DNA from: Ruminococcus flavefaciens
GTDB lineage: Bacteria > Bacillota > Clostridia > Oscillospirales > Ruminococcaceae
Assembly: GCF_900108555.1 (NCBI RefSeq)
Contig: NZ_FNWV01000002.1
Span: forward strand, 127,359-191,358
Direction of reading: 5' to 3'
DNA length: 64,000 nucleotides
Notes under the pieces: generated by a model
What the model saw: only the letters and a program-made list of their open reading frames with translations
Told to the model about the DNA's origin: nothing
The model's database searches: none
Translations under genes and position numbers: made by a program
Part shown: piece after piece, positions 61,263-64,000 of the stretch
Layout of the letters: each line of letters opens with the position of its first letter
How positions within the stretch are numbered: the stretch's first letter is position 1

Positions 61263-62342
61263 ATGAATAATAATCCATTAATAAGTGTTGTTGTTCCAGT
61301 TTATAATACGGAAATATCTAAATTTGAATCCATGCTTTCAACTATTAGAAAACAACCCCAAGAACTGTTTGAGTTGATAATAGTTGATGATGGAAGTAAT
61401 TCTGAAGTTGCAACTTATTTGGATAGTATACCGGAAGTAATGAATACAGAAGTAATACATCAGCATAATAAGGGGTTGGCTGGAGCTAGAAATACAGGTA
61501 TAAAAGCTGCTAAAGGTCAGTATACAGTTTTTGTTGATGCAGACGATGCAGTAAGTAATAATTTTTTTATTTCTGTTAAGAAATATACGGAGAAATATAA
61601 TCCTGATGTTATTTATAGTAAAATGGTATTATGTAAAGAAGTACCAGAAGGTTATCAAAAATTAACTAAAAATAATTGTAGTGGAAATGATTATATATTT
61701 TATTGTAAGGCAATGAAGCAAAATGCTAAAAATGTTTTCTACTATAATAAGCTGAATGAATTACAAGAAATGAAAATGAGGATACTTGATTATCCCTCAA
61801 ATAGAGATTATATAATACTTGGGTCTGCTTGCGCAACAGTATATAGAACAAGTATTATTAAAGAGCATTTATTTGACGAAGATGTTCGAATCTGTGAAGA
61901 TCAAGTTTTTAATAGGCAACTTTTGCAACATATAAGTAATTGTTTGGTTGTTCCAGATGAATGGTATTACTATATTCAGTACAGTTCGTCAATGCTTCAT
62001 GATCAGGGAAAAAGTGTTGATATCAATAAAACCATTACTTACTGGAACAGCTTGTTTGAGATTGACCGAAATGAAAATGCAGTGATACAGTCGATATCAA
62101 ACACACATAATATTTTATTGCTTTGCGATGATATTAGAAATATCACTCTTTCCGAGGATAAGTTCTTGGTATCGCTCAAAAAGGTAAGAATGCTTCTTGG
62201 TAATAAGCTGATAAGAAAAGCTATCAAGGGAAAATGTGTGTGTGATTCAAGAAGTGAACGAATAAAAGTAATCCTTATAAAATGTCATATGCATATGTTG
62301 TTGATGCTTGCATACAAAATTCGTGGAATGTTGGTGAAGTAA
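61263..62342 (+). CDS. Family 2 glycosyltransferase
   Basis: A 359-residue GT2 enzyme: ISVVVPVYNTEISKFESML, LIIVDDGSNSEVATYL, NKGLAGARNTGIKAAKG and the DXD motif VFVDADDAVSN. The region around ICEDQVFNRQLLQ gives the acceptor-side acid. The last ~100 residues have no further motif. Base composition becomes less AT-rich from about codon 260 onward, which hints at a recombinant 3' end. Its TAA shares a base with the next ATG. Confidence 0.87.
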   Translation: MNNNPLISVVVPVYNTEISKFESMLSTIRKQPQELFELIIVDDGSNSEVATYLDSIPEVMNTEVIHQHNKGLAGARNTGIKAAKGQYTVFVDADDAVSNNFFISVKKYTEKYNPDVIYSKMVLCKEVPEGYQKLTKNNCSGNDYIFYCKAMKQNAKNVFYYNKLNELQEMKMRILDYPSNRDYIILGSACATVYRTSIIKEHLFDEDVRICEDQVFNRQLLQHISNCLVVPDEWYYYIQYSSSMLHDQGKSVDINKTITYWNSLFEIDRNENAVIQSISNTHNILLLCDDIRNITLSEDKFLVSLKKVRMLLGNKLIRKAIKGKCVCDSRSERIKVILIKCHMHMLLMLAYKIRGMLVK

Positions 62343-63313
62343 TGGAAAAGATTTTTTTTTATGGAAGATATAAAAGAAATACAGGTCCGCAAAATGTTAA
62401 CAGAGCACTAATAGATCTTAAAGACTCTGAACTGCTTTATGTCAGATTTTCAAATAAGTATATCAGGGGCGTTGAGACCTTTTTGAAATCCAAATTATGT
62501 AAATGCGTTCTTATATCGGGGATCTGTACAAAAAGATCGTTGGATCTTATATGTAAAAATAATAAAAATGTCTGCTATCTTATGCACGGCTGCCTTGAAT
62601 ATGAAAATGATATAAACAATGAAGGACTAAGCGAAGAATTGATCGGCTTAGAAAAAGAAATACTTGAAAAAAGTTCAAAAATAATCTGTGTTTCTCAATA
62701 TTATGCTCAATGGGTGGCAGATCGTTATCCGATATATAAAGATAAAATATACTATGCCAATAATGGATTGGTACTTGAGGACAGAAAAATACAGAGAAAA
62801 GAAGAGTATTCAGTAGCTGTTTCAGGCGGAAACAGACCGATCAAGAATAATGATAAAGTATATAAGGCTATAAAAAAACTCGGGCAAGAGGGGATCAAAT
62901 GTAAATTATACGTATTTGGTGAAGTATCGGAAAATGGTTCTTCATTAGGTAAGGATATCGATATTGAAATATGCGGTCAGTTGGACAAAGATGCTTATTA
63001 TAAAATGTTGGACAGAATAAGTGTATTTGTAATTGATTCGGCGGTCGAACCTTTTGGATTGGTCCTTGGCGATGCGCTTTCTTGTCACTGCTCGGTATTG
63101 GTAACTAATAATGTTGGTGCAAAAGTAACTGTTGAACCTTTAGATAAAAATAGTGTTATCGAAGATCCTGATGATATAGAAGAGATCGCCGAAAAGATAA
63201 AATATCTGATCGATAACAGCAACTATGAAATGCTGATAAATAATTTTAAGGAGCATAAAACTACAAGCATGGATATGCTGGATAAGATAAAGTCAATCTG
63301 TTTGCAGAAATAA
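62342..63313 (+). CDS. Family 4 glycosyltransferase
   Basis: A 323-residue GT4 enzyme starting at the ATG at 62342, which overlaps the previous stop by one base. Motifs: FFYGRYKRNTGPQNVNRALI, VCYLMHGCLEYEND, KIICVSQYYAQWVADRYP, VSGGNRPIKNNDKVYKAI and the E-x7-E region in SAVEPFGLVLGDALSCHC. A short GT4 of capsule loci. Translational coupling to the GT2 enzyme suggests that they add successive sugars. Sugar unknown. Confidence 0.87.
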   Translation: MEKIFFYGRYKRNTGPQNVNRALIDLKDSELLYVRFSNKYIRGVETFLKSKLCKCVLISGICTKRSLDLICKNNKNVCYLMHGCLEYENDINNEGLSEELIGLEKEILEKSSKIICVSQYYAQWVADRYPIYKDKIYYANNGLVLEDRKIQRKEEYSVAVSGGNRPIKNNDKVYKAIKKLGQEGIKCKLYVFGEVSENGSSLGKDIDIEICGQLDKDAYYKMLDRISVFVIDSAVEPFGLVLGDALSCHCSVLVTNNVGAKVTVEPLDKNSVIEDPDDIEEIAEKIKYLIDNSNYEMLINNFKEHKTTSMDMLDKIKSICLQK

Positions 63314-63368
63314 TGAAATATCAGATTTTGTTTGCACTATGAAAGCAAGTGGATTTAGGAGTGAATAG

Positions 63369-64000
63369 ATGAAATCAAATTCTAAAAAGTACAGATATCT
63401 TGCTAAAAACATAGGTCTCTTAACTTTAAGCAGTTTCTCGACCAAACTTCTGTTGTTTCTTTTAGTCCCTCTTTACACCAATATTTTGACAACGACAGAA
63501 TATGGAATAAATGATCTTTTTTATACGACTATCGGAATACTTGTTCCTGTTCTCACGTTAAATATCCAAGATGCAGTTATGAGATTTTCCTTGGATACAA
63601 AATATGATAATAATAAAGTACTGTCTGTCGGGTTAAGGTATTTAGTATTTGGCTCGGTTATTGTTATCGCTGTGCTGGGACTGAATTATTGCTTTGCATT
63701 TTTTGAATTTCAATACATTTTCAAAAAATATGCGGTGTATTTTTTCCTGATGTTTTTCTCTCAGGCATTATCAGGTCTGATCACTGCATATGCCCGCGGA
63801 ATAGACAGGATCGCCGATCTGTCCGTATCAAGTGTGATAAACTCTGTTATAGTTATTGCATCTAATATATTATTCCTTGTTGTGTTTAAATGGGGGCTTA
63901 TCGGATATTTCTGGGCAAATATCATCGGTCCGATCTTACAATGTGTGTATCTTATTTTCAGGATAGGGATACTCAAAAATTTTGATATAAGAAAAACAGA
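63369..64000 (+). CDS. Polysaccharide flippase (Wzx/MOP family), N-terminal part
   Basis: Open from the ATG at 63369 (GGAGTGA before it) to the window end, about 210 codons, incomplete. The visible part has six likely membrane helices with the family pattern LAKNIGLLTLSSFSTKLL, LLVPLYTNILTTTEYGI, an NIQDAVMRFS segment and the SSVINSVIVIASNILFLVV helix. MOP-family flippases carry undecaprenyl-linked repeat units across the membrane before polymerisation. Its presence shows that the locus works by the Wzx/Wzy route. Confidence 0.9.
   Translation, partial: MKSNSKKYRYLAKNIGLLTLSSFSTKLLLFLLVPLYTNILTTTEYGINDLFYTTIGILVPVLTLNIQDAVMRFSLDTKYDNNKVLSVGLRYLVFGSVIVIAVLGLNYCFAFFEFQYIFKKYAVYFFLMFFSQALSGLITAYARGIDRIADLSVSSVINSVIVIASNILFLVVFKWGLIGYFWANIIGPILQCVYLIFRIGILKNFDIRKT

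Noticed and set aside
1..64000. CRISPR array, insertion sequence or rRNA genes
   Set aside because: No spaced direct repeats of CRISPR type, no transposase frame and no rRNA sequence were seen; the only regular direct repeat is the coding one at 1-548.

Overview
The window looks like a chromosomal segment of an anaerobic, low-to-mid GC Firmicute of the Ruminococcus type (Oscillospiraceae/Ruminococcaceae). This rests on three secreted proteins ending in type I dockerin modules, the Bacillus/Clostridium gene order miaB - ylbF/ymcA - mutS - mutL - miaA - hfq followed by yggS - sepF - ylmH - divIVA - ileS - lspA - rluD, a class III (Firmicute) fructose-1,6-bisphosphatase, a pyruvate formate-lyase, a Firmicute-type L10 leader and a GAAC-N4-GTTC LexA box. 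The species cannot be fixed from the sequence alone.

Layout. 1-3.0 kb (minus): two dockerin-bearing transglutaminase-like secreted proteins and, 14 bases downstream, the start of a protein built from ~24-residue repeats. 3.0-7.9 kb (minus): purA, a membrane diguanylate cyclase-like sensor, a YcxB-like membrane protein and a metallo-beta-lactamase-fold lipoprotein. 8.0-19.6 kb (plus): tRNA modification and mismatch repair cluster with lineage-specific lipoproteins and membrane proteins inserted. 19.6-28.9 kb (plus): cell-division and translation cluster. 29-31 kb: split transketolase behind a strongly folded leader. 31-32 kb: two small secreted proteins. 32-33.3 kb: L10 leader, rplJ, rplL. 33.5 kb: CAP-dockerin protein. 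34.3-36.9 kb (minus): pyruvate formate-lyase whose glycyl-radical domain is a separate gene. 37-41.9 kb: AI-2E-type permease, a VWA/PP2C pair, an Ig-like repeat protein. 42-44.4 kb: a probable SOS-controlled operon with a sigma region 4-like protein and a PLP decarboxylase, then a DUF1292 protein. 44.5-47.6 kb (minus): fruK-fbp behind a probable attenuator leader. 47.8-64 kb (plus): a cell-surface polysaccharide locus running off the window.

The polysaccharide locus holds an O-antigen ligase-like protein, about eight glycosyltransferases, the GDP-mannose genes (phosphohexomutase, manC, manA), a GDP-6-deoxymannose reductase and a flippase. It carries many scars: a glycosyltransferase cut to 51 codons, a gmd gene with an internal deletion, an EpsG-like polymerase broken by a stop and a frameshift, and a DUF4422 transferase that has lost its last ~40 codons to an A-run. 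Base composition turns visibly more A+T-rich between about 51.2 and 62 kb, which suggests a replaced cassette inside an older locus.

The observations most worth following are the in-trans glycyl radical domain of pyruvate formate-lyase, the ~130-nt nested RNA fold before transketolase, the fruK leader with alternative pairings and a tRNA-Leu 3' end remnant, the LexA-box operon, the stem-loop placed between the Shine-Dalgarno and start of ileS, and the active/inactive transglutaminase pair. All functions are inferred from sequence read by eye; no database search was run.
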